Source: JACTMI01 sp964618415 (GTDB lineage: Bacteria > Acidobacteriota > Thermoanaerobaculia > Multivoradales > JAGPDF01). From it: a stretch of 41,393 nt of DNA. The notes beneath the pieces were generated by a model. That model was not told the DNA's origin and did not search any database. It worked only from the letters and a program-made list of their open reading frames with translations. The DNA lies in the NCBI GenBank assembly GCA_964618415.1, contig CAZUAT010000022.1, forward strand, positions 1 to 41,393, in the 5' to 3' direction. A program made the translations under genes and the position numbers. This document shows, piece after piece, positions 8,499-17,036 of the stretch (position 1 is the stretch's first letter; every line of letters starts with the position of its first letter).

Positions 8499-9367
8499 GC
8501 CGGCGGGGACACTCGTGCCTCTCGGCGGCACTGTTGGTGGCCGCGGCGCTCGGCACGGGCTGTGGGCGCGAGCCGGAGCCGCCAGGGCCGGGAGTGGTCG
8601 CCCGCCTGGGAGGCAGCGACCTGCGGCTGGGCGACTTCGACGGCTATCTCGATCGGGCCCTGGCGGCGCGCGAGGAGTCGCTGACCAGCGAGGCGCTGTC
8701 GCAGCTGTTCGACCAGTTCGTGACCGAATCGCTGCTGCAGCGGCTGGCCGTCGACCGGGGCCTGGTGCGCCCCGGAGCCGGTACGGCCGAGGCGGCCGAC
8801 GCACTGCTCGGCACCGAGGATGTCGGCACTCCCAGCGAGTCCGAAATCGCCACCTGGTACGAGGCCCATCGCGCCGAGCTGCGGCAGCCCGAGCGGGTCG
8901 AGCTGATGCAGATCCTGACGACCGACCGCGCCGAGGCAGAACGGGCCCGGCGCGACGTGCTGGCCGGCGCCGACTTCGCGGAGGTGGCGCGCCGCATCTC
9001 GGAGGATCCGCAGGCCGGCAGCGGCGGCCAGCACGGGGTCTTCGCACGCGAGGATCTGCCGGTGGCACTCGCCGATCTGATCTTCGAACTGCCCGAGGGC
9101 GGGGTGTCGGAGGTGATCGCTGTCGACTATGGCTTCCACCTGTTCCGGATTCTGCGGCGGTTGCCGGCCGCCGAGCCGTCCCCGCTCGAGGTGCGCCAGG
9201 AAGCGATGACGCGCCTGCGGGCCGAACGCGCCGACGCCGCGCTGGCGCGCCTCGTGAAGGAGGCACGAAGCCGCTATGCTGTCGAGGTGTTCGACCGCAG
9301 TCTGCCGTTCGCCTACCAGGGCGCCTTTCCCATCTCGAGGCCCTATGACAACCAGAACAAGCGCTGA
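8495..9367 (+). CDS. PpiC/SurA-type peptidyl-prolyl isomerase lipoprotein
   Basis: This 290-residue protein has a lipoprotein signal peptide (LLVAAALGTGC, lipobox cysteine at residue 23). A SurA-N-like helical region follows, then a parvulin (PpiC-type rotamase) domain at about residues 130-230: RVELMQILTTDRAEAE, ADFAEVARRISEDPQAGSGG and VIAVDYGFHLFRI. This suggests a membrane-anchored periplasmic chaperone/foldase for exported or outer-membrane proteins. It overlaps the mfd stop by 4 bp and the following foldase gene by 23 bp, so the three are translationally coupled. The client proteins are unknown. Confidence 0.87.
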   Translation: MSRRGHSCLSAALLVAAALGTGCGREPEPPGPGVVARLGGSDLRLGDFDGYLDRALAAREESLTSEALSQLFDQFVTESLLQRLAVDRGLVRPGAGTAEAADALLGTEDVGTPSESEIATWYEAHRAELRQPERVELMQILTTDRAEAERARRDVLAGADFAEVARRISEDPQAGSGGQHGVFAREDLPVALADLIFELPEGGVSEVIAVDYGFHLFRILRRLPAAEPSPLEVRQEAMTRLRAERADAALARLVKEARSRYAVEVFDRSLPFAYQGAFPISRPYDNQNKR

Positions 9368-10580
9368 TTCGATCCTCCGCCGCGCGCTCCTCGCCGCGCT
9401 GCTCGTCGCCCCCGGACCGCTGGCCGCCCAGGCCATCGACTCGGAGCTGGTCAACCGGATCGTGCTGCGGGTCGACGATCAGATCGCCACGCTCGCGGAC
9501 TGGGAACACCGCAAGGCCGATCGGATCGAGCAGATCGCTGCTGTCGACGGGATCTCGCTCGACGAGCGGCGGAAGCTGACCGAGGAGGCCGGGCGCGCGA
9601 CGATGAAGGAGATCTTCGAGGAGCTGCTCGTGCTCTCACGCGCGCGCCAGCTGCACCTGGAGGCGAGCCCGGCCGAGATCGACCGCGCGATCGACAACGC
9701 CAAGCGCAGCTTCGGCATCGAGGACGACGCGGCCTTTCACAAGGCTCTGGTCGACAACGGTTTCTCGGTGGAGAGCTTCCGCGCCCGCATGACGCGCTCG
9801 ATTCTGTTCAACCGCGTCATGGAGATGGAGGTCCAGAGCAAGGTCAAGGTCGAGGACGACGAGGTGGTTCGCCACTGGCGCAGCCACCAGGCCGAGTTCA
9901 CGACGCCCGAACAGCGGCGCGTCGAAGATCTGGTCGTCCGCGAGGACGGGCCGCTCGACGCGGCCGGCCGCGCCGCGCTTGCGGCCGACCTGGCGGCGCG
10001 CATGTCGGCCGGAGCCACCGCGACCGAAGCGCTCGAGGCGGCCGCGCCGCCCGCGGGCGCCGTGTCGGCGGTCGACCTCGGGTGGGTCGAGGGGGGCACG
10101 CTGGCGCCGGAACTGGACCGCGAGGTGGCGCAGCTCGAGGCCGGAGGCGTGAGCGCGCCGATCGCCGGCCGTGGCGGTCTCCACGTGCTGCGGGTGGCCG
10201 AGTTCCGCCCCTCGGCGGTGCGGCCGCTGGCCGAAGTTCGCGAACAGATCGTCGCCGAACTCTCGCAGGGGCGTTACGAGCGGATGGTCGCGGAGTTCCT
10301 CGAACGCCAGGCGGCGCTCGCCTGGATCGTCGAGGATCTGCCCGCCGATGCGATCGGCTACCGGTCGGCGGTCGTGGGAGAGGCCGACCCGCTCTTCACG
10401 CTGCTGCGCGGCGCGGTAGCGCCGGCCGCCGCCCCCGCAGCGGCGCCGCCGCCGGACGCCTCCGCCGAAACACCGGCCGACGCGACGATGAGCGATCCGG
10501 CACCGATCTCCGAGCCGTCGAGCGACGGCTCGCCGGTCGAGCCGGCACCTCCGGCCGCGACCTCGCCCGACGCCGACTGA
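9345..10580 (+). CDS. SurA-like periplasmic peptidyl-prolyl isomerase
   Basis: I chose the ATG at 9345 because it gives a standard signal peptide (LLAALLVAPGPLAAQA) and a 411-residue protein; the upstream in-frame codons from 9276 only read through the preceding gene. The mature protein starts IDSELVNRIVLRVDDQIATLADWE, typical of the SurA N-terminal domain. A helical chaperone segment and one degenerate parvulin domain follow (about residues 190-310, ending GGLHVLRVAEFRP). The last 80 or so residues are an Ala/Pro/Asp/Ser-rich tail. The likely role is outer-membrane protein folding, in tandem with the neighbouring lipoprotein foldase. The gene ends 151 bp before mraZ. Confidence 0.87.
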   Translation: MTTRTSADSILRRALLAALLVAPGPLAAQAIDSELVNRIVLRVDDQIATLADWEHRKADRIEQIAAVDGISLDERRKLTEEAGRATMKEIFEELLVLSRARQLHLEASPAEIDRAIDNAKRSFGIEDDAAFHKALVDNGFSVESFRARMTRSILFNRVMEMEVQSKVKVEDDEVVRHWRSHQAEFTTPEQRRVEDLVVREDGPLDAAGRAALAADLAARMSAGATATEALEAAAPPAGAVSAVDLGWVEGGTLAPELDREVAQLEAGGVSAPIAGRGGLHVLRVAEFRPSAVRPLAEVREQIVAELSQGRYERMVAEFLERQAALAWIVEDLPADAIGYRSAVVGEADPLFTLLRGAVAPAAAPAAAPPPDASAETPADATMSDPAPISEPSSDGSPVEPAPPAATSPDAD

Positions 10581-10655
10581 CAGCGCCCGATTCAGGTATT
10601 ACCGCCGCAGTTCCGCCGGTTGCGTGCCACGATGCGATCTGGCTGAGCAAAGTGG

Positions 10656-10680
10656 TGGAAAAAAATGGACAAAAGTGGGC
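10656..10680 (+). promoter_or_regulatory. MraZ operator: three TGG boxes at 10-bp spacing
   Basis: TGGAA (10656), TGGAC (10666) and TGGGC (10676) stand exactly 10 bp apart, separated by A-rich 5-bp spacers. This is the arrangement of TGGGN repeats bound by MraZ upstream of mraZ in other bacteria. The middle box coincides with the -35 element of the predicted promoter, so binding should block RNA polymerase. The boxes lie 52-76 bp upstream of mraZ. Autorepression by MraZ is inferred from the family. Confidence 0.8.
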
Positions 10681-10694
10681 TGAGCGTCTACACT
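10666..10694 (+). promoter_or_regulatory. Predicted sigma-70 promoter of the dcw cluster
   Basis: A -35 TGGACA (10666-10671, 5 of 6 matches to TTGACA) and a -10 TACACT (10689-10694, 4 of 6 to TATAAT) are separated by an optimal 17 bp. Transcription would start near 10701, giving a leader of about 30 nt before mraZ. The A-rich tract here is striking in such GC-rich DNA. Confidence 0.7.
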
Positions 10695-10731
10695 CGCGCC
10701 ATTCGACCCGGGGCTTTTCGGGACAACCAGA

Positions 10732-11172
10732 ATGCTGCGCGGAAGCACACTTGCGACCATCGACGACAAGGGCCGACTCAAGGTCCCGACGGATTTCCGT
10801 CGCGCCCTCGAGGAGCGGTGGGGCCCTGACTTTTTCGTCACCTCGGTGACGGGAGAGAAGGCGCTCGTCTATCCGCTCTCCGTCTGGGAAGAGATCGAGG
10901 CCAAGCTTTCGACGCTGCCCGCGACCGATCCGGTGCGCCAGCGGTTCCTCGAGCGGGTCAGCTACTTCGGCGCCCAGCTTCGCCTCGACGGCCAGGGTCG
11001 CCTGCTGATTCAGCCGCTGCTGCGCGAACGCGCCGGCATGGCGGGCGAAGTGATCGTTTCGGCACAGCTCGACCATCTCGAGATCTGGAACCGGGAGCGG
11101 TTCGAGAAGCGACTCGCGGACCAGCCGTTCACGGACGACGACTTTCAGGCCCTCGCCGAGCGCGGGATCTAG
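10732..11172 (+). CDS. mraZ: Division/cell wall cluster transcriptional regulator MraZ
   Basis: This 146-residue protein has two SpoVT/AbrB-like swapped-hairpin repeats: LRGSTLATIDDKGRLKVPTDFRR at the N-terminus and GAQLRLDGQGRLLIQPLLRERA in the middle. The DxKGR/DxxGR signature of MraZ appears in both (DDKGR, DGQGR). It is the first gene of the dcw cluster, 12 bp before rsmH. MraZ forms ring-shaped oligomers that bind the TGG repeats in front of its own gene, which are visible here. The ATG at 10732 has only a weak upstream GGGAC. Confidence 0.96.
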   Translation: MLRGSTLATIDDKGRLKVPTDFRRALEERWGPDFFVTSVTGEKALVYPLSVWEEIEAKLSTLPATDPVRQRFLERVSYFGAQLRLDGQGRLLIQPLLRERAGMAGEVIVSAQLDHLEIWNRERFEKRLADQPFTDDDFQALAERGI

Positions 11173-11184
11173 GACGGAGACCCC

Positions 11185-12102
11185 TTGGATGCGCTCCACG
11201 TCCCGGTCCTGCTCGCCGAAACTCTCGCCTGGCTCGACCCGGGCCGCGGCGGCGTCTACCTCGATGCAACTCTCGGGTTGGGCGGGCACGCCGAAGCGCT
11301 GCTCGACGCAGCGCCGCACGCGCAGCTGGTCGGCACCGACCGCGATCCGCAGGCACTCGGTCTCGCCGCGCAGCGCCTGGCGCGTTTCGGGAGCCGAGTC
11401 GAGCTGGTCCGGTCGGATTTCGCCGGGCTCGAGGAGCGGGTCGGCCACCGCGCGCCTTTCGCCGGCATCCTGGCCGACCTGGGCGTCTCCTCGTTGCAGC
11501 TCGACACCGCGGAGCGCGGCTTCTCGTTTCGCCGCGCCGGCCCGCTCGACATGCGTATGGGTGGCGACGGACACACCGCCGCCGATCTCGTTTCGACACT
11601 CTCGGAGGCCGAATTGACCGACATCTTCCGGCAGTACGGCGAGGAGCCTCAGGCCCGCCGCGTGGCACGCGCCATCGTCACGGCACGGGCCGAGTCGCCG
11701 CTCGAGAGCACCGCTGATCTGGCCGAGGTCGTGCGGGCAGCACGCCGCCCCATGCGCGGAGAGGAGCGGATCGACCCGGCCACCCGCGTCTTCCAGGCGC
11801 TGCGCATCGCGGTCAACGAAGAGCTCGACCAGCTCTCGGAGCTGCTCGACCAGGCGGTCCGGATGCTCGACCAGGACGGCAGGCTGGTGGTGATCTCGTA
11901 CCACAGCCTCGAGGACCGGGAGGTGAAGAACCGGTTCCGCGACCTGGCGCGCGGACAGGTCGACCCGGTCACCGGCCGGACGCTGTCGGAGACCCGCATC
12001 CTGGAGGTGCTCACGCGCAAGCCGGTGCGCCCGGACGCTGCGGAGGTCGAGGCCAATCCGCGCTCGCGTTCCGCCCGGCTGCGAGTCGCCCGGAGGCTGT
12101 GA
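11185..12102 (+). CDS. rsmH: 16S rRNA (cytosine-1402-N4)-methyltransferase
   Basis: This 305-residue SAM-dependent methyltransferase modifies C1402 in the ribosomal P-site. Visible motifs are HVPVLLAETLAWL at the N-terminus, the SAM loop DATLGLGGHAEALL, GTDRDPQAL, ADLGVSSLQLD, RGFSFRRAGPLDMRM and the C-terminal VISYHSLEDREVKNRF. The start is TTG at 11185, with GGAG 7-10 nt upstream; no in-frame ATG or GTG is closer to the conserved HVPVLL. This conserved second dcw gene is followed after 4 bp by ftsL. Confidence 0.96.
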   Translation: MDALHVPVLLAETLAWLDPGRGGVYLDATLGLGGHAEALLDAAPHAQLVGTDRDPQALGLAAQRLARFGSRVELVRSDFAGLEERVGHRAPFAGILADLGVSSLQLDTAERGFSFRRAGPLDMRMGGDGHTAADLVSTLSEAELTDIFRQYGEEPQARRVARAIVTARAESPLESTADLAEVVRAARRPMRGEERIDPATRVFQALRIAVNEELDQLSELLDQAVRMLDQDGRLVVISYHSLEDREVKNRFRDLARGQVDPVTGRTLSETRILEVLTRKPVRPDAAEVEANPRSRSARLRVARRL

Positions 12103-12106
12103 AGCC

Positions 12107-12454
12107 TTGCCCTCGGCTTACTCTGTCCGCCGACCGGTCGTCAACGCGTACCTGGTGCGCGAGCGCGATCGGCGCCGGCTGCGCGACCTGGTGCGGGTCG
12201 TCGCCGCGGTGCTGCCGCTCGGGCTCGGGCTGGCCGGTTACACCTGGCTGCAGCTCGAGACGCTGCGCGTGGCCTACCGCATCGAGGCGCTCGAGCGCCA
12301 GAGTCACGCGCTGGCTCAGGTGGAGCGTCAGCTGCGCCTCGAGTCGTCGTACCTGACCAGCCCGGAGCGACTGTCGGCGCGCGCCCACGAGGAGCTCGGG
12401 CTCACCGAGCCGACGGTCGACCAGGTGATCTTCCTCGCGGAGACCGGCCGATGA
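12107..12454 (+). CDS. ftsL: Cell division protein FtsL
   Basis: This small bitopic protein of 115 residues has a short basic N-terminus, one membrane helix (about residues 30-50, VRVVAAVLPLGLGLAGYTWLQ), then a periplasmic coiled coil rich in Leu, Glu and Gln. It ends ARAHEELGLTEPTVDQVIFL. Sequence conservation of FtsL is always weak; the call rests on size, topology and position between rsmH and ftsI. It would pair with FtsB and FtsQ to activate septal synthesis by FtsWI. TTG start; the stop overlaps the ftsI start. Confidence 0.85.
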   Translation: MPSAYSVRRPVVNAYLVRERDRRRLRDLVRVVAAVLPLGLGLAGYTWLQLETLRVAYRIEALERQSHALAQVERQLRLESSYLTSPERLSARAHEELGLTEPTVDQVIFLAETGR

Positions 12455-14472
12455 GGTCGCGCCTGGTGCTGGTGCTGATCGGCTTCACGCTCTGGGGCGT
12501 GTTGATCGCCGGCCGGCTGTGGAGCCTGCAGGTCGTCCGCCACGCCGAGTTCGAGCGTCGCGCCGAACGCCAGCAGCAGCGCGTCATCGAACTCGACCCG
12601 CCGCGCGGCACCATCTACGACGCGCGCGGCCGCGAGATGGCGGTTTCGGTCGAGGTCGAATCCGCGTTCGCGGTGCCGCGCGAGATCGGGGACCTGGCGG
12701 CGACTGTCGATCTGCTGGCGCGCACACTCGGCCTCGATCGCGAACGCCTGACGCGCCAGCTGTCGATGGATCGCGAGTTCGTCTGGATCGAACGCAAGCT
12801 CGATCCCCCGGTGGCGCGCGCCGTCAAGGCGCTCGATCTCCCTGGTGTCTACTTTCTCGAGGAGTCGCGGCGCTACTACCCGCTGCGCGAGACCGCAGCG
12901 CACGTGCTCGGCTACGTCGGCACCGACAACCAGGGTCTGGGCGGGCTCGAGGCGCGGTTCGACCGGTCGGTCGCGGGAAAGCCGGGACGGCGCACGGTGC
13001 TGCGCGACGCGCGGCGCGGCATGGCGATGCCGCCCGGGCTGCCGTCGGCTGCTCCCGTCGCGGGTCGCGATCTGCACCTGACGCTGGATGCGGCGATCCA
13101 GGCGATCGCCGAGCAGGAGCTCGCCGCGGCCGTGCGCCGCGCCCGGGCCCGCAGCGGCAGCCTGGTACTGCTCGATCCCAACACCGGCGCGATCGTTGCC
13201 ATGGCTTCGTGGCCGGGTTTCGACCCCAACCGCTATCGGGAGGTCGACGAGGAGGCGCGGCGCAATCGCGTGGTCCTGGACGCCTACGAGCCGGGCTCGA
13301 CGTTCAAGCTGGTGACCGCGGCGGCGGCGCTCGAGCAGGGGCTCATCTCGCCGGGCGAGAGCCTCGACTGTGAGATGGGCAGCATCACGCTGGCAGGAGT
13401 CCGGATCGCCGACCACCGGCCGTTTGGACGACTCACGTTTCGCGAGGTGATCGCCAAGTCGTCCAACGTCGGAACGATCAAGACGGCGCTGCGGGTTTCC
13501 AATCGCGACTTCTACGACACCATCCGCGCCTTCGGCTTCGGCAGCGCGACAGGCGTCGATCTGCCGGGCGAGAACCCGGGCCTGCTGATGCCGGTCGAGC
13601 GCTGGCCGTCGCTCGCCAAGGCCTACATCTCGTTCGGGCAGGGGATCTCGGTGACGCCGTTGCAGCTGGCGACGGCGTTTGCCGCTGTCGCCAATGGCGG
13701 CGACCTCGTCGAGCCTTACGTGGTGGCGCGCATCGGTGACGGCGAGGAGGCGATCGTTCCGCACCCGGAGCCGGTGCACCGCGGTCGGCCGGTGTCGGCG
13801 CGCACGGTCGCCGTGCTGCGCGACCTGCTGGCCAGCGTGACGCTCGAGGGCGGCACCGGCCGGGGCGCGGCGATCGCCGGCTACCCGGTGGCCGGCAAGA
13901 CCGGGACGGCACAGAAGGCGGTGCCGGGACGCGGCTATCTGGCCGACCAGTTCATTGCCAGCTTCGCCGGGTTCGCGCCGGTCGATCGTCCGGTGCTGGC
14001 CGGGGTGGTGGTGATCGACGACCCGCGCGGCTCGTACCACGGCGGAGAGGTCGCGGCCCCGGTCTTCGCGGCCGTGGTGGGCAAGGCGCTGCTCTATCTC
14101 GACGTGCCGCCGCAGCGCGAGCGGCCGGAGCTGTGGCCGTTCGAGGCGGAGCCGGTCGATCCCATGGGTCCACAGCCGACGGCGCCGGTGACGATCGCCG
14201 ACGGCTCGATTCCGACCGAACGGGTCACCGAGCCGCCGCCCGGGACGATCCCGGATCTGTCGGGGCGCACGGCTCGCGAAGCAGTGGCGATGCTGGCCTC
14301 GCTCGAGGTGCGCCCCCTGCTCGACGGCAAGGGGGTGGTGGTGGGCCAGCAACTGCCACCGGGCTCGCCGCCGCCGCCGCCGGGCAGCGCATTCCGAATC
14401 GCTCTCGGACCGCCGCCCGGTCGGGCGCTCGTCGAGGCGCGCAGCGAACTCGACACCGGAGCCGGGGGATGA
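12451..14472 (+). CDS. ftsI: Septal peptidoglycan transpeptidase (PBP3/FtsI type) with C-terminal PASTA domain
   Basis: This 673-residue class B penicillin-binding protein has an N-terminal membrane anchor (LVLVLIGFTLWGVLIAGRLW) and a pedestal domain starting PPRGTIYDARGREMA. In the transpeptidase domain S283-T-F-K286 (SxxK), S337-S-N339 (SxN) and K483-T-G485 (KTG) are all present. After a proline-rich linker, a PASTA domain occupies about residues 595-655 (GTIPDLSGRTAREAVAMLAS onward). It crosslinks peptidoglycan at the septum with FtsW. It overlaps ftsL by 4 bp and murE by 4 bp. PASTA on FtsI is usual in Gram-positives and some deep Gram-negative lineages, but absent from E. coli FtsI. Confidence 0.95.
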   Translation: MRSRLVLVLIGFTLWGVLIAGRLWSLQVVRHAEFERRAERQQQRVIELDPPRGTIYDARGREMAVSVEVESAFAVPREIGDLAATVDLLARTLGLDRERLTRQLSMDREFVWIERKLDPPVARAVKALDLPGVYFLEESRRYYPLRETAAHVLGYVGTDNQGLGGLEARFDRSVAGKPGRRTVLRDARRGMAMPPGLPSAAPVAGRDLHLTLDAAIQAIAEQELAAAVRRARARSGSLVLLDPNTGAIVAMASWPGFDPNRYREVDEEARRNRVVLDAYEPGSTFKLVTAAAALEQGLISPGESLDCEMGSITLAGVRIADHRPFGRLTFREVIAKSSNVGTIKTALRVSNRDFYDTIRAFGFGSATGVDLPGENPGLLMPVERWPSLAKAYISFGQGISVTPLQLATAFAAVANGGDLVEPYVVARIGDGEEAIVPHPEPVHRGRPVSARTVAVLRDLLASVTLEGGTGRGAAIAGYPVAGKTGTAQKAVPGRGYLADQFIASFAGFAPVDRPVLAGVVVIDDPRGSYHGGEVAAPVFAAVVGKALLYLDVPPQRERPELWPFEAEPVDPMGPQPTAPVTIADGSIPTERVTEPPPGTIPDLSGRTAREAVAMLASLEVRPLLDGKGVVVGQQLPPGSPPPPPGSAFRIALGPPPGRALVEARSELDTGAGG

Positions 14473-15950
14473 AGCTCTCTCGGCTCGTCAGCGGCCTGGC
14501 GGCCGTCTCTGGAGACCTCGGGCGGGACCCCGAGGTCTTCGGCGTTCGACACGACTCCCGGCAGGTGACCGCTGGAGACCTGTTCGTCACCTGGCGCGGG
14601 GCGCGCAGCGACGGCTCCTCCTTCGCCGCGGCGGCGATCACGCGCGGCGCCGTGGCGGTGATCGCCGACCGGGAGCGGCCGGCCGGCGTCGACGCCACGG
14701 TGCCATGGCTCGTCGCCGAGGCGCCGCGCGCGCTGCTCGCCGCGCTGGGCGCGATGCTCTACGGGCATCCCGACCGGGCGCTGCACCTGGTCGGCGTGAC
14801 GGGCACCAACGGCAAGTCGACGGTGGTCGAACTGGTGGCGGCGATGTTCGACGCGGCAGGCATCCGCTGCGGACGGATCGGCACGCTGGGCGCCAGGTTC
14901 CCCGGCCTCGAGGCGGGGCAGATCGACCGGACGACGCCCGAGGCCTCCGACCTCTATCGGCTCCTGTCGCGCATGCAGGCGCTGGGCGCGGGCGCTGCGG
15001 CAATCGAGGTTTCGTCCCACGCGCTGGTCCAGGGGCGGGTCGAAGGGCTCACGTTCGACGTCGGAGTGTTCACCAACCTGACGCGCGATCACCTCGACTT
15101 CCACGCCGATCTGGAGGACTACTTCGCCGCCAAGGCGCGGCTGTTCGAACAGCTCAAGCCGACTGGCCGCGCCGTCGTGTCGGCCGACGATCCGCACGGC
15201 CGCCGGTTGCTCGAGCGGCTCCCCCGCGCGATCTCCTACGGAGCGCGCGGACAGGTGGCGCCGGTGCGCATCGAGTTCGACACCGAGGGCATCCGCGGCG
15301 AGCTCGCCACCCCGCGCGGGCGGCTGGCGGTGCACACGGGTTTGCTGGGCCGCTACAACCTGGACAATCTGCTGGCCGCGGTCGCGGTGGGCGAGGCGCT
15401 CGACCTGCCGCCGGCGGCAATCGCCGCCGGTCTTGCGGCGACCCGCCCGCTGCCGGGCCGCATGGAACCGGTACGCGCGGGCCAGGCTTTCCCGGTCCTG
15501 ATCGACTACGCGCACACCAGCGCGGCGCTCGAGGCGGCCATCCGGTCGCTGCGCGAGCTGTCAGGACGCCGGATCGTCGTCGTGTTCGGGTGCGGCGGCG
15601 ACCGCGACCCCGGGAAGCGGCCGTTGATGGGACGCGTCGCGGGTTCGCTGGCCGAACTGCCGATCGTGACCTCCGACAATCCGCGCAGCGAGGATCCGCA
15701 GGCGATCATCGCAATGGTGGAGGAGGGGTTGCGGGCCTCCGGCAACTCCGGCTACCGCGTCGTGCCGGACCGTCGTGAGGCGATCCGGCGCGCCCTCGCG
15801 ATCGCAGCGCAGGGAAACTGGGCGGTGCTCGTGGCCGGCAAGGGCCACGAGAGTGAGCAGATCATCGGCGACCAGCGGCTGCCGTTCTCGGATCGCGACG
15901 AGGTCGAGCGGGCACTGGTCGAGCGCCCGGCAGTGCGGGGAGCGGGCTGA
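14469..15950 (+). CDS. murE: UDP-MurNAc-tripeptide synthetase, meso-DAP type
   Basis: This 493-residue cytoplasmic ligase adds the third residue of the stem peptide. The ATP loop is GTNGKST (112-118, K116), and the amino-acid-binding motif is D403-N-P-R406, the version associated with meso-diaminopimelate rather than lysine. VSSHAL, DHLDFH and the C-terminal VLVAGKGHESEQ are also present. The start is the ATG at 14469 (ATGA overlap with ftsI); a frame open further upstream only shadows ftsI. The DAP specificity agrees with dapF in this window. In many dcw clusters murF follows directly; here the next gene, 3 bp on, is mraY. Confidence 0.96.
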   Translation: MKLSRLVSGLAAVSGDLGRDPEVFGVRHDSRQVTAGDLFVTWRGARSDGSSFAAAAITRGAVAVIADRERPAGVDATVPWLVAEAPRALLAALGAMLYGHPDRALHLVGVTGTNGKSTVVELVAAMFDAAGIRCGRIGTLGARFPGLEAGQIDRTTPEASDLYRLLSRMQALGAGAAAIEVSSHALVQGRVEGLTFDVGVFTNLTRDHLDFHADLEDYFAAKARLFEQLKPTGRAVVSADDPHGRRLLERLPRAISYGARGQVAPVRIEFDTEGIRGELATPRGRLAVHTGLLGRYNLDNLLAAVAVGEALDLPPAAIAAGLAATRPLPGRMEPVRAGQAFPVLIDYAHTSAALEAAIRSLRELSGRRIVVVFGCGGDRDPGKRPLMGRVAGSLAELPIVTSDNPRSEDPQAIIAMVEEGLRASGNSGYRVVPDRREAIRRALAIAAQGNWAVLVAGKGHESEQIIGDQRLPFSDRDEVERALVERPAVRGAG

Positions 15951-15953
15951 GCG

Positions 15954-17036
15954 ATGCTCTACCACCTCCTGTTTCCGCTGCGCGACGACTTCGCGATCTT
16001 CAACGTGGTGCGCTACATCAGCTTCCGCACCGCGGCGGCGGTGGTGACGGCGATGCTGCTGGCGCTCGTCTTCGGGCCGCGGTTCATCGCGCTGCTGCGC
16101 CGCCTGTCGGTAGGCCAGAACATCCGCGAGGTCGGCCCGCAAAGCCACCAGGTGAAGGCCGGGACGCCCACCATGGGCGGCCTGCTGATCCTATTCGCCT
16201 GGCTCGTGCCGACGCTGCTGTGGTCGAACCTCTCGAACGCTTTCGTCTGGATCGCGGTCGGAGTGACGGCCGGCTTCGGAGTCATCGGCTTCGTCGACGA
16301 CTACCTCAAGGTGCGGCGGCGGCGCAATCAGGGCCTGTCGGCGCGCGCCAAGTTCCTGCTCCAGGTCGCGGTGGCGGCGATCGGCGGCGCTCTGCTGCCG
16401 GCGCTGCCGGGCGGAGCGTTCTCGCCGACGCTGGCATTCCCTTTCTTCAAGGACCTCGTCCTCGATCTCGGACTGCTGTACGTGCCGTTCGTGGTCTTCG
16501 TGCTGGTCGGTTCGTCGAACGCCGTGAATCTGACCGATGGCCTCGACGGACTGGCCATCGGCGCCGCCGGCGTGGCGGCCGGCACCTACGCGATCTTCTG
16601 CTACGTCGCCGGCAACCGGGTCGTGGCCTCCTATCTCCAGGTGGAGTTCGTCTCCGGCGTGGGAGAGGTGACGGTTTTCTGCGGCGCGCTGGTCGGCGCG
16701 GCGATGGGATTCCTCTGGTTCAACTCCCATCCGGCCGAGGTCTTCATGGGAGACGTCGGATCGCTGGCGCTCGGCGGAGGCATCGGCATCGTTGCGGTGA
16801 TCGCCAAGCAGGAGATTCTGCTCGCGCTGGTCGGCGGCCTGTTCGTGATCGAGGCGTTGTCGGTCATCCTGCAGGTCGGCTCGTTCAAGTTGCGCGGCAA
16901 GCGGATCTTCCGCATGGCGCCTTTGCACCATCACTTCGAACTGTCGGGCTGGGCGGAGCCGAAGATCATCGTGCGCTTCTGGATCCTCTCGTTCGTCTTC
17001 GCGTTGATCGCCATCTCGACCCTGAAGCTGCGATGA
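15954..17036 (+). CDS. mraY: Phospho-MurNAc-pentapeptide translocase
   Basis: This 360-residue polytopic membrane enzyme transfers phospho-MurNAc-pentapeptide to undecaprenyl phosphate, giving lipid I. Key residues are D115-D116 in GFVDDYLK, N192/D195/D198 in NLTDGLDGLAIG, and the histidine triad H325-H327 in APLHHHFELSGW. KAGTPTMGG near residue 70 and EVFMGDVGSLALGG are further signatures. Length and topology are standard. It starts 3 bp after murE and overlaps murD by 4 bp. Confidence 0.97.
   Translation: MLYHLLFPLRDDFAIFNVVRYISFRTAAAVVTAMLLALVFGPRFIALLRRLSVGQNIREVGPQSHQVKAGTPTMGGLLILFAWLVPTLLWSNLSNAFVWIAVGVTAGFGVIGFVDDYLKVRRRRNQGLSARAKFLLQVAVAAIGGALLPALPGGAFSPTLAFPFFKDLVLDLGLLYVPFVVFVLVGSSNAVNLTDGLDGLAIGAAGVAAGTYAIFCYVAGNRVVASYLQVEFVSGVGEVTVFCGALVGAAMGFLWFNSHPAEVFMGDVGSLALGGGIGIVAVIAKQEILLALVGGLFVIEALSVILQVGSFKLRGKRIFRMAPLHHHFELSGWAEPKIIVRFWILSFVFALIAISTLKLR

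Noticed and set aside
14133..14468. N-terminal extension of MurE from 14133
   Set aside because: The extra residues are Arg/Gly-rich and overlap the C-terminal coding region of ftsI; the conserved MurE start is at 14469.
16220..17032. N-terminal extension of MurD from 16220
   Set aside because: It lies wholly within mraY in another frame and is low-complexity; MurD homology begins at 17033.
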